From contig NZ_CP030032.1 in NCBI RefSeq assembly GCF_003258315.1, positions 906,001-970,000 on the forward strand: a stretch of 64,000 bases of DNA, written 5' to 3'. Shown piece after piece: positions 1 through 9,196 of the stretch. The first letter of the stretch is position 1, and each line of letters begins with the position of its first letter. The notes under the pieces were generated by a model. It was not told where the DNA came from. It saw only the letters and a list, made by a program, of their open reading frames with translations, and made no database searches. A program made the translations under genes and the position numbers. This stretch comes from Bradymonas sediminis (lineage in GTDB: Bacteria; Myxococcota_A; Bradymonadia; Bradymonadales; Bradymonadaceae).

Positions 1-11
1 ATGTTTTTGAG

Positions 12-1532
12 CTAATTATCGCCGTCAGTAGTGGCGAAGAGTGCTCTTATTTGATGTCGGTTCGTTTTTGAAGTGGCGGTCCGCGGTATTTCGTCGATAA
101 ACCGCCATTTTCTCGGTATTTTAAAGGGAGCCAACTCGGCTGCGCACGCTTGTTTGAGCGTCTGTAATAGGGGCTCCGTCGGGGCGTTGGAGTCCTTGCG
201 GACAACAACCGCCGCCACGACCTGGCCCCATTCCGGGTCATCCACGCCGACCACGGCAAGTTCCCTTACACCGTCAACGCCGCGCAGCACACGCGCAACT
301 TCGGTCGGGTCGACATTTTCGCCGCCGCTCACGATCAGGTCGCTGATGCGATGCTCGATATGAAGGTAGCCCTCCGCGTCGAGCCAACCCATATCGCCGG
401 TGTGAAACCATCCGTCGATAAATCGCAAATCATGCTCGGGTGGGTCCGCGTCCGTGCTCAAATAGCCCGGACTTTGCATCGGGCCGCTCACCCGAATTTG
501 GCCGACCTCGCCGGCCGCGCACGCGCTGCCATCCTCGGCTTCGATGCGAATCGTGACGCCGTCCAGTGGCGTCCCTGCGGTGTCAAATCGGTCGTCGCCA
601 CCGGGTGTGCGCTGGCGGGTCTCGTGCGGCGACAGCGTCGCGATTTGAGAGCCCATTTCGGTCATGCCGTAGGTCGGCAGCGCCGGGATGCCTCGGCGGT
701 GTGCCTCGCGCAAGAGCTCCGCGTCCATCGGACCGCCGCCGATGAGCACTGCGCGCAACCGGGTGCGGATATCAGCATCGGCTTCGTCGAGCAAGCGATA
801 GAGCATCGTCGGCACAAATGAGGCCAGGGTCACGCGCTGCTCGGCGAGGAGCGCGAGGACCTCGGGGGCCGAGAATCCCGGCATCAGCTCAAACGAGGTT
901 CCGTAGATCGCGCTTCGCAGCATGATGGCCAATCCGCCGACGTGGCATAGCGGCAGGCAGCAGAGCCAGTGGTCATCTTCGCACAGCCCCAGGCGCATCG
1001 ACGACGCGCTTGCGCTGGCCTGATGATTTTGAACGCTCAGCGGCACCGCCTTGGCGTGGCCGCTGGTGCCCGAGGTGAAGAGCACCGTCATGGTATCTTC
1101 GCCGTTGATTTGCGCGGGCAGGCATTCGCTTCCAAGCGGCGCGATGGGCGCGCTAAAATCAAGGATATTTGTCGGCGGATGCTTCAACTCAGCGAGGCGA
1201 CCCGCGTCGTCCACGAGCAATAGCTCCAGCGCGATCTTCGAGAGCTGGATATCCAATTCGGCCGCGCTCGCCTTCGAGTGCAGGGGAACAAGTGTCGCGC
1301 CCACCCACAAAATCGCGTGCGCCCAGAAGACAAAATCGAGGCTATTCTGGGAATCTGGCGAGGTCAGGATGCCGACCCGTGAACCACGCGCAACCCCGCG
1401 CTCTTGCAGGGCGATCGCGCGGCGCTGGGCCTCACCGGCGAGCTCGGCATAGGTGAGCGCGACGTCGCCGGCGCGCAGCGCGAGCGTGTCACCTCGGTCA
1501 ATCCATCGTTGCGCGAGCCACGGTCTCATCAT
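12..1532 (-). CDS. menE: o-succinylbenzoate--CoA ligase (MenE)
   Basis: Activates o-succinylbenzoate with ATP and CoA to OSB-CoA, the step before MenB in menaquinone synthesis. The protein is an ANL-superfamily adenylating enzyme of about 506 residues. Visible are the P-loop TSGTSGHAK (about 153-161), the YGMTEMGSQ motif, the hinge region GWFHTGDMGWL followed by SGGENVDP, and a C-terminal TSKTNR whose lysine (about K489) is the expected adenylation lysine. The frame is open upstream, but that stretch is Arg-rich and overlaps menC. The ATG at 1532 overlaps the menC stop as ATGA and gives a normal N-terminus, so it was chosen. It is the last gene of the men operon in the window, and its stop lies 11 bases from the left edge. 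Confidence 0.95.
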   Translation of the reverse strand: MMRPWLAQRWIDRGDTLALRAGDVALTYAELAGEAQRRAIALQERGVARGSRVGILTSPDSQNSLDFVFWAHAILWVGATLVPLHSKASAAELDIQLSKIALELLLVDDAGRLAELKHPPTNILDFSAPIAPLGSECLPAQINGEDTMTVLFTSGTSGHAKAVPLSVQNHQASASASSMRLGLCEDDHWLCCLPLCHVGGLAIMLRSAIYGTSFELMPGFSAPEVLALLAEQRVTLASFVPTMLYRLLDEADADIRTRLRAVLIGGGPMDAELLREAHRRGIPALPTYGMTEMGSQIATLSPHETRQRTPGGDDRFDTAGTPLDGVTIRIEAEDGSACAAGEVGQIRVSGPMQSPGYLSTDADPPEHDLRFIDGWFHTGDMGWLDAEGYLHIEHRISDLIVSGGENVDPTEVARVLRGVDGVRELAVVGVDDPEWGQVVAAVVVRKDSNAPTEPLLQTLKQACAAELAPFKIPRKWRFIDEIPRTATSKTNRHQIRALFATTDGDN

Positions 1533-2704
1533 GCTCCCTCGGTCGAAGTGAAGGCGACGGTCGGCACAAATCCCAGGCCGTGGGCGCCGCTGAGGATAAA
1601 CTTCGCGCCTTCGATGCGGTCGGCGTCGGGCGCGGTGTCTTCGCGAAACCACCCGCCGGTGGCGAGGCCGTGCGGGCCTGCGACCTGCGGGAAGGCAGCG
1701 GCGAGCTGGGCGACCGCGCGGCGTCCAATCGCGGAGGCGATAAGATTGCTCAGGACCACGCGCACGTCGTTCTCGATCGCCAGGGCGATGAGCTTCGCGC
1801 TCGGCAAAAGGCCGCCGAGGGTCGAGGGTTTGAGGACGACGGCGCGCATCGCGCCCCCCTCGATCAATCGCGCGCAGGCCGTGTAGGAATCCGCGCTCTC
1901 ATCGGCCGCAATGGCCAGGTTGGAGGAGGCGCCTCGTTGCTCGGCTTGGGCGGCGAATTGGGTGAGGAAGTCGTCGAAATCTTCGACGGCGACCGGTTGC
2001 TCGACGAGGTCGATGCCGTCGGTCGGGAAGTCGCGCGCGATGGTGTGGGTGATGCCCAGGGCCTCGGCGACCGACCACGCGCCGTTTGCGTCCAGGCGCA
2101 ACTTGAGCTCCGGGGCGAGGGCGCAGAGGGTGGCGATTTTGGCGATGTCATCGTGCAGCGGGTCGGCGCCGACCTTGACCTTCAGGACTTCGTAGCCTTC
2201 TTGGCGCGCGAGGGTCGCGTGCTCCAAAAGCGCGTCGAGCGCCACCGCGCCGACGGTGCTCTGAAGCGCGATGGCGGTCGGCAAATCGCCGACCACCTCG
2301 GGGCTGAATCGCTCGTAAATTAGCTGCGCAATCGTCGTTTTTTTATGGCGCGCGAGGGCATCCAAAAGCGCCAGTTCAACGCCAAATCGAAGCGTCGGAT
2401 ATTTGCCAATCTGGGGGAGGGCCGCGTCGAGGTTCTCGATGGATTCGACGCTCACAGCGCCCTCGAGCGCCTCCAAAATCGCAGCGCAATCCGCCACGGT
2501 CTCGTCGCTCCAGCCCGGCAGCGGCGCGACTTCCCCGTAACCCATCACCGACGCACCGTCGACCTGAATCGTCGCGCGCAGCACGATGACCTCACGCCGC
2601 GTGATCGTCTTTCGCGACGTCACAAAGGGGCGCGTCAGCTCTAGCTCAATCGCGCTGAAGTCGAGGCGCGCAAGCTCGAATGCCTGGCTGCGAATCGTGC
2701 TCAT
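1529..2704 (-). CDS. menC: o-succinylbenzoate synthase (MenC)
   Basis: Dehydrates SHCHC to o-succinylbenzoate. This is an enolase-superfamily protein of about 391 residues. The catalytic pair KVK lies near 176-178, metal ligands are seen in LDANGAW (D206), VEQPV (E236) and IAADES (D269), and the second-face lysine is in VLKPSTLGG (K293); numbering is from the upstream TTG. Two starts are possible. TTG at 2707 is immediately followed by ATG at 2704, and the menA stop TGA (2706-2704) shares its last base with that ATG. I prefer ATG. The stop overlaps menE as ATGA, implying translational coupling. Related dipeptide epimerases share the fold, but the men context settles the call. Confidence 0.94.
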   Translation of the reverse strand: MSTIRSQAFELARLDFSAIELELTRPFVTSRKTITRREVIVLRATIQVDGASVMGYGEVAPLPGWSDETVADCAAILEALEGAVSVESIENLDAALPQIGKYPTLRFGVELALLDALARHKKTTIAQLIYERFSPEVVGDLPTAIALQSTVGAVALDALLEHATLARQEGYEVLKVKVGADPLHDDIAKIATLCALAPELKLRLDANGAWSVAEALGITHTIARDFPTDGIDLVEQPVAVEDFDDFLTQFAAQAEQRGASSNLAIAADESADSYTACARLIEGGAMRAVVLKPSTLGGLLPSAKLIALAIENDVRVVLSNLIASAIGRRAVAQLAAAFPQVAGPHGLATGGWFREDTAPDADRIEGAKFILSGAHGLGFVPTVAFTSTEGA

Positions 2705-3615
2705 CAAATGCCCCCCGAGAGCGCGATGCCGATCGTGTATAAGATGCCGAAAATAATAAGCAATTGCGCGGTTTGGCCCAGCAGCGGGTTGAGCTCGCGC
2801 CCGGTCTTTTGCCCGATGGCGCGCACGCGAACAATCGCCAGCGGCAGCGTCAGCAAGGGCAGGAGCACCCAGGCGTTGGCGCCGAAAAACGCGATATGCA
2901 GCGGCGGAATCGCGTAGGAGGCGAGCATCAAAATCGCGTATTGCGCGCGCGCGGCGCGCCCGCCGAAGCGCACCGCAAGGGTGTTCTTGCCGACGACGCG
3001 GTCGGTGTCCATATCGCGATAATTATTGACCACGAGGATGGCCGTCGACAAAAATCCGATGGGGATCGCGGCGACAAACGACAGCGTCGACCACTCAAGC
3101 GCCTGCACAAAATAGGTCGCGCTCACGGCGATGAGGCCGAAGAAGATAAAGACGAAGATATCGCCCAACCCGTTATAGCCCAGCGGATACGGGCCGCCGG
3201 TGTAGGCGATGCCCGACAGGATCGACGCGATGCCGATGACGACGATGGGCCAGCCCGCCACCCAGATAAGATAGACGCCGACGAGCGCCGCCAGGGCGAA
3301 GGTCAGAGCCGTGGCGTTTCGCACCTTTGTGGCCGAGATGATCCCGGCCTGGACGACGCGCGTCGGCCCGAGGCGGTCCTCGGTATCGGCGCCCTTTTTA
3401 TCGTCGAAATAATCGTTCGCGAAATTCGTCCCGATCTGAATCAGGCTCGCCCCGATCAATGCGGCCAGCGCAGGGAGAAGAGCAAATTTGCCGGCAGCAT
3501 ACGCCAGCGCGCTACCCACCAATACGGGGACGATGGCCGCCGCCATGGTTTTGGGGCGAGAAGCCATGATCCAGGCTTGGACGGTCGACGGGCGGGATGT
3601 GGGGGCGGTGGACAT
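2704..3615 (-). CDS. menA: 1,4-dihydroxy-2-naphthoate polyprenyltransferase (MenA)
   Basis: Joins DHNA to a polyprenyl diphosphate to give demethylmenaquinone in the inner membrane. It is a UbiA-family integral membrane protein of about 303 residues with many hydrophobic helices. Both Asp-rich motifs are present: NDYFDDKKGAD near the N-terminal third and NYRDMDTDRVVG in the middle. The open frame extends to 3693, which would overlap the end of menD. The ATG at 3615 gives an N-terminus leading into IMASRPKTMAAAIVPVL, as in other MenA proteins, so I used it. The gap from menD is 55 bases. The prenyl donor is probably made by the divergent polyprenyl synthase at 8.0-9.1 kb (inference). Confidence 0.94.
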   Translation of the reverse strand: MSTAPTSRPSTVQAWIMASRPKTMAAAIVPVLVGSALAYAAGKFALLPALAALIGASLIQIGTNFANDYFDDKKGADTEDRLGPTRVVQAGIISATKVRNATALTFALAALVGVYLIWVAGWPIVVIGIASILSGIAYTGGPYPLGYNGLGDIFVFIFFGLIAVSATYFVQALEWSTLSFVAAIPIGFLSTAILVVNNYRDMDTDRVVGKNTLAVRFGGRAARAQYAILMLASYAIPPLHIAFFGANAWVLLPLLTLPLAIVRVRAIGQKTGRELNPLLGQTAQLLIIFGILYTIGIALSGGI

Positions 3616-3670
3616 ATTTACTGCTATCCAAACGACAAAAAAAGGAGTCTTAAAATTAATTAATCGTGAT

Positions 3671-5536
3671 TCAATGAGACGCGATGGCCGCACCGACGCG
3701 CTTTCGCAGGGCGTCGGTGGTCTGCTTATCGAACTCGGGATCGATTTTCACGTGGATGACTTGCAATCCCGGGGTGCCGAACGATTCGTTGAGCGCCTCT
3801 TTCAACGCCTCGCTGGTATTGGCCTCGAGCCGGGTGATGGCGCCCGGGAGCATCGCCTCGACCGACAGCGGCGGGGCGGTGGTGAAATGGCGCTCGTGCA
3901 CCTTCTCGAATTTTGTAATCGGCAGATAGTCGAAGATGGCGCCGCCGGCGTTGTCGACCACCAGCACGGTAGCCTCGACCCCGATCTCGGCGGCCAAAAG
4001 TAGCGCGCTGAGGTCGTGTCGAAGGGCGACATCGCCGATGACGATCACCGTGGGCGCGGCGTCATTCGGGGCTTCGTATTGTCGGCCCATCGCCAGGCCC
4101 AGGCCGGTCGCGATGATGCCGTCGATGCCATTTAGGCCCCGGTTAAAATGCACGTCGAGCGTAGCGTTTGCGCGGCACATATAGGTGTCGAGGTGGCGCG
4201 TCGACATGCTATTCGACACAAAGATCCCCGCTCCCTCCGGCAACTCCTGTCCCAGCGTATCCCAGATGCTCGCCGAGTTTAGCTGAGTAATATCAAGGAG
4301 TTGGGTGCTGAGGGTGTCGGCCGCGACGGTGTCGCGTTGGCGATGGGTGTCAACCCAACGCGGTGAACCCGAGATGGTTTGAGAGCCGTCGGCCAGCCGC
4401 GCGTTAAGCGCCTCGAAGAAGTTGCGCTCATCGCAGCTTATTTGCTGGGCCGCGAAATGCTCCGGGTCGTTGAGGTCGAGCGTCGGGCCGACCACGATTT
4501 GCTCGACCCCGTCGAGATTTCGCAACCATTTTTGCAGCGCCCACAAAAGCGGCGCGCGCCCGGTGCGGATGATAAGGTCCGGCGTCTCATCGGGCGAATA
4601 CGCCGTATAGGGCGGGCTCGAAAAGAGCAGGTCACCGGCGCTCAAAATATTTGGCCCACGCTCATTCCAATGGCGCATCGCCGAGGTCGGCTCGGCAAAG
4701 ATCGGCGCGCCGATATTCTCGGCGAAGTCGCGAAGCGCGTCGCGATAATAGGCGCCGCGCTCGTCGGCGCCGGCTAAAATCATCGGCCGCTTCGTGGTCT
4801 TCAGCCGCCCCAGCAGGGCAGAAATCGTCGCCGAGTCCGGCGCGCTCAGCCCGGTTGAGATCTGTAAATAGGGGCGGCCGTCCGGGCGCCCCATCGTGGC
4901 GACGGGCGCCGTTTTTGCCAGCTCGGTCGGCACAAAGTCGGGGCTGCTCGCCGGGACTTCGATGGGCTCAAGTGGTTTTCGGAACGGGATATTCAGGTGC
5001 ACCGGCCCGGACTTCGCGTGGGTAAATGCGCGGCAGGCGATGCTGCGCAAATATGTCAGTTTGGAGGCAGTCGCCTCGGGTTGGGCGAAGCCGTGGAACC
5101 AGCGGATGCGGTCGCCGAAGAGCTTATGCTGGTCCATCGTCTGCGAGCCGCCGCAATCGTGAAGATCGGCGGGCCGGTCGGCGCTCAGAATAATCAGCGG
5201 GATATCGGCCTCGCTGGCCTCACATACGGCCGGAAAATAATTCGCGGCGGCGGTGCCCGAGGTGCAGATAAGCGCCACGGGGCGGCCGGTGGCTTTGGCC
5301 AGGCCGAGGGCGAAGAACGCCGCGGAGCGCTCGTCGACGATCGAGATATCGCGAATATCGGGATGCTCGAAGGCCTGGACCACCAGCGGCGTGGAGCGCG
5401 AGCCGGGGGAGATGCAGATATCGCGAAGCCCGCAGCGCGCGAGCTCGTCGATCAACGCCCGCGACCAGAGCGTGTTGATATTGGGCGCCAACAGGGCGTC
5501 GGTCTGGGCGGGGCGGGTTTGGGTGGAAGAGGTCAT
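3671..5536 (-). CDS. menD: SEPHCHC synthase (MenD)
   Basis: Thiamine-diphosphate enzyme that condenses isochorismate and 2-oxoglutarate, the committed step of the classical menaquinone route. About 621 residues, a little longer than the usual 550-580. The N-terminal part carries SPGSRSTPL (substrate-binding arginine). The C-terminal ThDP-binding segment begins at GDVALRHDLSALL and continues to VVDNAGGAIFDYLP, and the middle has NRGLNGIDG. The ATG at 5536 overlaps the menF stop (ATGA); the longer frame to 5599 is dropped because it lies within menF. It is ThDP-dependent and sits about 4.5 kb from a TPP riboswitch, but that riboswitch faces a different gene and does not control this operon. Confidence 0.95.
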   Translation of the reverse strand: MTSSTQTRPAQTDALLAPNINTLWSRALIDELARCGLRDICISPGSRSTPLVVQAFEHPDIRDISIVDERSAAFFALGLAKATGRPVALICTSGTAAANYFPAVCEASEADIPLIILSADRPADLHDCGGSQTMDQHKLFGDRIRWFHGFAQPEATASKLTYLRSIACRAFTHAKSGPVHLNIPFRKPLEPIEVPASSPDFVPTELAKTAPVATMGRPDGRPYLQISTGLSAPDSATISALLGRLKTTKRPMILAGADERGAYYRDALRDFAENIGAPIFAEPTSAMRHWNERGPNILSAGDLLFSSPPYTAYSPDETPDLIIRTGRAPLLWALQKWLRNLDGVEQIVVGPTLDLNDPEHFAAQQISCDERNFFEALNARLADGSQTISGSPRWVDTHRQRDTVAADTLSTQLLDITQLNSASIWDTLGQELPEGAGIFVSNSMSTRHLDTYMCRANATLDVHFNRGLNGIDGIIATGLGLAMGRQYEAPNDAAPTVIVIGDVALRHDLSALLLAAEIGVEATVLVVDNAGGAIFDYLPITKFEKVHERHFTTAPPLSVEAMLPGAITRLEANTSEALKEALNESFGTPGLQVIHVKIDPEFDKQTTDALRKRVGAAIASH

Positions 5537-6900
5537 CCTAAAACCATGGCTGCGAGGGCGCGCAGGAGCGGCTCGAATTTTGCGCGGGTTTCGGTCCATT
5601 CCAGCTCGATATCGCTGTCGCGGGTGATACCGGCACCAGCGAAGAGCAGCGCCTGGGTGTCTCCGGCCAGCGCGCAGCGAAGGGCGACGTCAAACTCGCC
5701 GTTCCCCTCAAGGTCCATCCAGCCGAACGTGCCGGCGTAGAGGCCGCGGTCGAAGCCTTCAAATTGGGCGATGAGCTCGCGGGCGAGCTTTCGCGGTGTG
5801 CCGCAAACCGCAGGGGTTGGGTGCAGGGCGTCGACGACTTCGGCCAGGCCCACGCCGGGTTTTAGTCTCCCGGAGATATCGCTCAAAAGATGCGACACAT
5901 TGGTCAGACGTTTGATCTTCGGCGTCGGGTCGCTCGTCAACTCGCTGCAATAGGGCGCCAGCGAGTCGAGGATCATATCAACCACGAATTGATGCTCTTC
6001 GAGTTCTTTGGGTTTGTTCAGCAGGGCGTCGCCCTCGTTCGCCTTCGCGGTGCCAGCGAGCGCCATCGTATGAACCTCGCCGTCTTTGACCTGGGCGAGG
6101 CGCTCGGGCGTCGCGCCGAAAAATACCGGATAATCCTCGTTTTCGGGCGACGAGATCGCAAAGCGGGTGCAGGTCGGATAGGACTCCGAGAGAAGTTGTA
6201 GGGCGGCCCGAAGATCGATGGACTGCGTCATATCCAGACGGACGCGGCGCGCCAGGACGACCTTGGGGGCGACGTGATCTTTGGTGACGCGCTCGACGCC
6301 GTAGCAAAAGGTGTCGCGGTCGAGCCAGAGGTGATCTGCGGATTGGGTGGTTGTGAAGCCCAGGCGACCGCTCCGATGGTCGCGCGCTGCCGCCGCCAGC
6401 AGCGCCTCCCAACGCTGCCAGATCGCTTCGAGTTTATCTGCCTCGCCGATGATCAGCGCGCTGGTTTTGCCGTCTTTTCGGCGCAGCAATATCTCGGGCA
6501 GATAGATCTCGCGGCGGGCGTAGCCGGCCCAACTACTCGCTGGATCCCGGGCGTATTCGGGGTCAAACGCGCTCCAGCCCAGCAGGCGGATCTTATCCTG
6601 GTGGGCGAGCGTGTCGGCGTCGGTGAGCGCGTCGCGCAGCGCCCCAAATCGCGAGGCGATGGAGTCCTGCTCGCCCGCGCGCGCGCTGGCCGCGACGCCA
6701 AGCCCTAGGAGTTGGTCACCGGCGGCGGTGCTTCGATAATACGAGCGCGCGAGCGTGGCGGAGCGGGCGAAGACAACGCGGAGGTCTTCGCAATCGACCG
6801 TTCGGAACGCGGCCGATAGGCGCGCAGGCATCGGGCTATCGGGCTGCGCCGAGGCGGCGCAGTCGTGGGTCGATGTCTTTTCGTTGCGGTCGTTCGCCAT
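5533..6900 (-). CDS. menF: Isochorismate synthase (MenF)
   Basis: Converts chorismate to isochorismate, the entry step of the pathway. The 455-residue protein has a typical chorismate-binding domain in its C-terminal two thirds, with HPTPAVCGTPR, GLYAGTFGWMDLEGNGEFDVALR, and a terminal EWTETRAKFEPLLRAL segment. The N-terminal third is variable, as usual for this family. ATG at 6900 is preceded by a TGAGGA ribosome-binding site. The gene starts 30 bases after menB and overlaps menD by four bases. The menD/menA/menC/menE context separates it from salicylate- or siderophore-type isochorismate synthases. Confidence 0.93.
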   Translation of the reverse strand: MANDRNEKTSTHDCAASAQPDSPMPARLSAAFRTVDCEDLRVVFARSATLARSYYRSTAAGDQLLGLGVAASARAGEQDSIASRFGALRDALTDADTLAHQDKIRLLGWSAFDPEYARDPASSWAGYARREIYLPEILLRRKDGKTSALIIGEADKLEAIWQRWEALLAAAARDHRSGRLGFTTTQSADHLWLDRDTFCYGVERVTKDHVAPKVVLARRVRLDMTQSIDLRAALQLLSESYPTCTRFAISSPENEDYPVFFGATPERLAQVKDGEVHTMALAGTAKANEGDALLNKPKELEEHQFVVDMILDSLAPYCSELTSDPTPKIKRLTNVSHLLSDISGRLKPGVGLAEVVDALHPTPAVCGTPRKLARELIAQFEGFDRGLYAGTFGWMDLEGNGEFDVALRCALAGDTQALLFAGAGITRDSDIELEWTETRAKFEPLLRALAAMVLG

Positions 6901-6930
6901 AATCCTCAGGCCTTCACGGCGGGGAAATGA

Positions 6931-7896
6931 TCAATAATGCCACGGGAATTTTGAGAAATCCTGCGGACGCTTCTCAAGGAAGGCGTTGCGACCCTCTTGG
7001 GCCTCGTCGGTTCCGTAGCCCAGGCGCGTCGCTTCGCCTGCGAAAAGCTGCTGCCCGACGATGCCTTCGTCGGGCATATTGAACGCGTATTTAAGCATCC
7101 GCATCGCGGTCGGGCTCTTGGAGTTGATGATATCACCCATCTCCAGCGCGCGCTTCTCAAGGTCGGCGTGGTCGACGACTTCGTTGACCATGCCCATCTG
7201 CAGAGCTTCTTCGGCGCTATAGTTTTTGCCTAAAAAGAAGATCTCGCGGGCGCGTTTCTGACCAACCTGACGGGCGAGCAGGGCGGAGCCGTAGCCGGCG
7301 TCAAAGCTTGCGACGTCGGGGTCGGTTTGTTTGAAGATCGCGTGCTCACGGCTGGCGATGGTCATATCGCAGACCACGTGCAGGCTATGCCCGCCGCCGA
7401 CCGCCCAGCCCGGCACCACCGCGATGACGACCTTGGGCATAAAGCGAATCAAGCGCTGAACTTCGAGGATATGCAGGCGCCCAAGCGCAGTCGGGGCTTG
7501 CCCTGAAGCGCCATCGTATTTATAGCCGTCTTTTCCGCGCACGGATTGATCGCCGCCAGCGGAGAAAGCCCAGCCGCCGTCTTTGGCCGAGGGGCCGTTT
7601 CCGGTGATCAAGACGCAGCCCACGCCCGAGTCGCATCGGGCATGCTCGAGCGCCTGATAAAGGGCGTCGACCGTCTGCGGGCGGAAGGAGTTGCGGCACT
7701 CCGGCCGGTTAAAAGCGATGCGCACGGTGCCCTTGGGGCGAATATTTCCGTCGGCGTCGGTTTCGATGGCGCGGTGGTAGGTGATGTCTTCAAAGTCAAA
7801 CCCTTCGACCGCCCGCCACGCGGAGGGATCGAAGATCTCAGAGACCTTGGTATCCAGAGATTTGTTTTTTTCTGAAGCTTGATTGGTGGTTGCCAT
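6931..7896 (-). CDS. menB: 1,4-dihydroxy-2-naphthoyl-CoA synthase (MenB)
   Basis: Crotonase-fold enzyme that cyclises OSB-CoA to DHNA-CoA. 321 residues, longer than the ~285 of the E. coli protein because of an N-terminal extension. Diagnostic segments are FSAGGDQSVRG, the oxyanion/CoA region PGWAVGGGHSLHVVCDMT, SFDAGYGSALLARQVGQK (active-site Asp region) and FFLGKNYSAEEALQMGMVN. It is the first gene of the six-gene men operon and is divergent from the polyprenyl synthase across a 125-base gap. The start at 7896 has a weak GAGAAA ribosome-binding site. Confidence 0.96.
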   Translation of the reverse strand: MATTNQASEKNKSLDTKVSEIFDPSAWRAVEGFDFEDITYHRAIETDADGNIRPKGTVRIAFNRPECRNSFRPQTVDALYQALEHARCDSGVGCVLITGNGPSAKDGGWAFSAGGDQSVRGKDGYKYDGASGQAPTALGRLHILEVQRLIRFMPKVVIAVVPGWAVGGGHSLHVVCDMTIASREHAIFKQTDPDVASFDAGYGSALLARQVGQKRAREIFFLGKNYSAEEALQMGMVNEVVDHADLEKRALEMGDIINSKSPTAMRMLKYAFNMPDEGIVGQQLFAGEATRLGYGTDEAQEGRNAFLEKRPQDFSKFPWHY

Positions 7897-7948
7897 AATT
7901 TTCTCGGGGATTTATCGAGGTTGGGGTGCGATTCAAAAGGTCACTCTT

Positions 7949-7999
7949 GACGCCTTCCAATACCCGGTTTAGCATCTTTGGCGCAAAGTTCAAGGCGTC
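7949..7999. promoter_or_regulatory. Inverted repeat in the menB / polyprenyl synthase divergent promoter
   Basis: GACGCCTT (7949-7956) and its exact complement AAGGCGTC (7992-7999) lie in the 125-base gap between two divergent menaquinone-related genes. The 8-bp arms are 35 bases apart. This could be a shared operator or a transcript stem; no protein or RNA family is recognised. It is short enough to be chance. Confidence 0.3.
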
Positions 8000-8021
8000 T
8001 TGAACTCATTAAACTCAATAA

Positions 8022-9110
8022 ATGTGGCTTTTTATGACTGATGCATCGGCGCTAAAAAATTCATCGTTTTCACCCGCGGGACTGCCTGTTGAGCAGGGGG
8101 CAGAACCGACCTTTGGTGCGAGCGAGGCCGGGTTTGTTGCGGCGGTCGAGCGGCGCCTTCGTGAGGCGCTTTTGCTCGGGGAAGATGCGGATTCCGCAGG
8201 CGAATTGCTCAGCGAGGCGTCCACGCATCTGACGCTGGCCGACGCTGCCAAGCGTGCGCGGCCTCGACTGCTCTGGTATTTCGCCCGGGCGCTGTCCGAA
8301 GGCGATCTCTTCAGTGACGGTCCGGGCGCCCAGGAAGAGTTCGCGGCGCTGGTCGACTTTGCGGTCGTCGCCGAACTTATCCACACCGCCAGCTTGATGC
8401 ACGACGACGTGCTCGACGAGGCCACGCTTCGCCGCGGGCTCCCGAGCGTCAACGCCAACTGGGGCAATTGCATCGCGGTGCTCGGCGGTGACGCGATGCT
8501 GGTCAAGGGCCTGCAGATGCTCGAGCCGTACGGCATGAACTTCATGTCGCTGGGCCTGAAGGTCGTCGGTCAGATGACCCACTCCCTGGTGCTCGAGGTG
8601 CAGTCTCGCGCGCAGACCGATGTCACCGAAGAAACCTGGCACGCGATCGCCGACGGCAAGACCGGGATCCTCTTTGGCTGGTGCGGGTCGACTCCCGCGA
8701 TGCGCGCCGGCAAATCGGATATCGCCGAGCGTCTACACCGCTGCGGACACCACCTCGGCGTGGCCTTCCAACTCGCCGATGACCTCAAAGACCTCACGGG
8801 CGCAGACGTCGGTAAGCATCGCTTCACCGATATTCGCACCCGCACGCCGGCCTATCCGCTGGTCTGGGCGATGAACGCCTCGCCCGAGACCCGCGCGCGC
8901 TTCGAGGAGCTCTGGGCGAGCGAAGAAATCTCGGAAGACGACGTCGAGTCTGCCGGCCAGCAATTGCTCGAATCCGGCGCCCTCGAGGCCACGCAAGCCG
9001 CGCTTCGCCTCGAGATCGACAGCGCCCTCGAAGCGCTCGGCGAATACGCCACCCGCCCCGGCGGTCGTGAGATCGCGGGCTTCGCGATGAGCCTTCGCGG
9101 GTTCCTCTAA
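8022..9110 (+). CDS. Long-chain polyprenyl diphosphate synthase
   Basis: Trans-prenyltransferase that extends FPP or GGPP with isopentenyl diphosphate. 362 residues. The first Asp-rich motif is MHDDVLDEA (DDVLD at about 128-132), followed by RRGLPSVNANWG. The second is QLADDLKDLTG. KRARPRL near residue 78 matches the substrate-binding region upstream of the first motif. ATG codons at 8022 and 8034 are both possible, neither with a good ribosome-binding site. Its divergent position beside the men operon suggests it makes the menaquinone side chain (heptaprenyl/octaprenyl synthase class). Chain length cannot be read from sequence alone. Confidence 0.9.
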   Translation: MWLFMTDASALKNSSFSPAGLPVEQGAEPTFGASEAGFVAAVERRLREALLLGEDADSAGELLSEASTHLTLADAAKRARPRLLWYFARALSEGDLFSDGPGAQEEFAALVDFAVVAELIHTASLMHDDVLDEATLRRGLPSVNANWGNCIAVLGGDAMLVKGLQMLEPYGMNFMSLGLKVVGQMTHSLVLEVQSRAQTDVTEETWHAIADGKTGILFGWCGSTPAMRAGKSDIAERLHRCGHHLGVAFQLADDLKDLTGADVGKHRFTDIRTRTPAYPLVWAMNASPETRARFEELWASEEISEDDVESAGQQLLESGALEATQAALRLEIDSALEALGEYATRPGGREIAGFAMSLRGFL

Positions 9111-9136
9111 GTGCTTGAATTGATTGCCCTTACGCA

Positions 9137-9179
9137 GAAAAGCCTCGCCCGTGAGTGAACTCACCGGCGAGGCTTTTTT
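9137..9179. terminator. Bidirectional intrinsic terminator
   Basis: The stem AAGCCTCGCC / GGCGAGGCTT closes a smaller GTGAG/CTCAC hairpin. T-runs follow on both strands. It lies between the convergent polyprenyl synthase and SDR genes and can serve both. Confidence 0.85.
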
Positions 9180-9196
9180 GTGCTCATGAGGCGAGC

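Noticed and set aside
3616-3693. Upstream extension of menA
   Set aside because: It overlaps menD and adds residues unlike other MenA proteins; the ATG at 3615 suffices.
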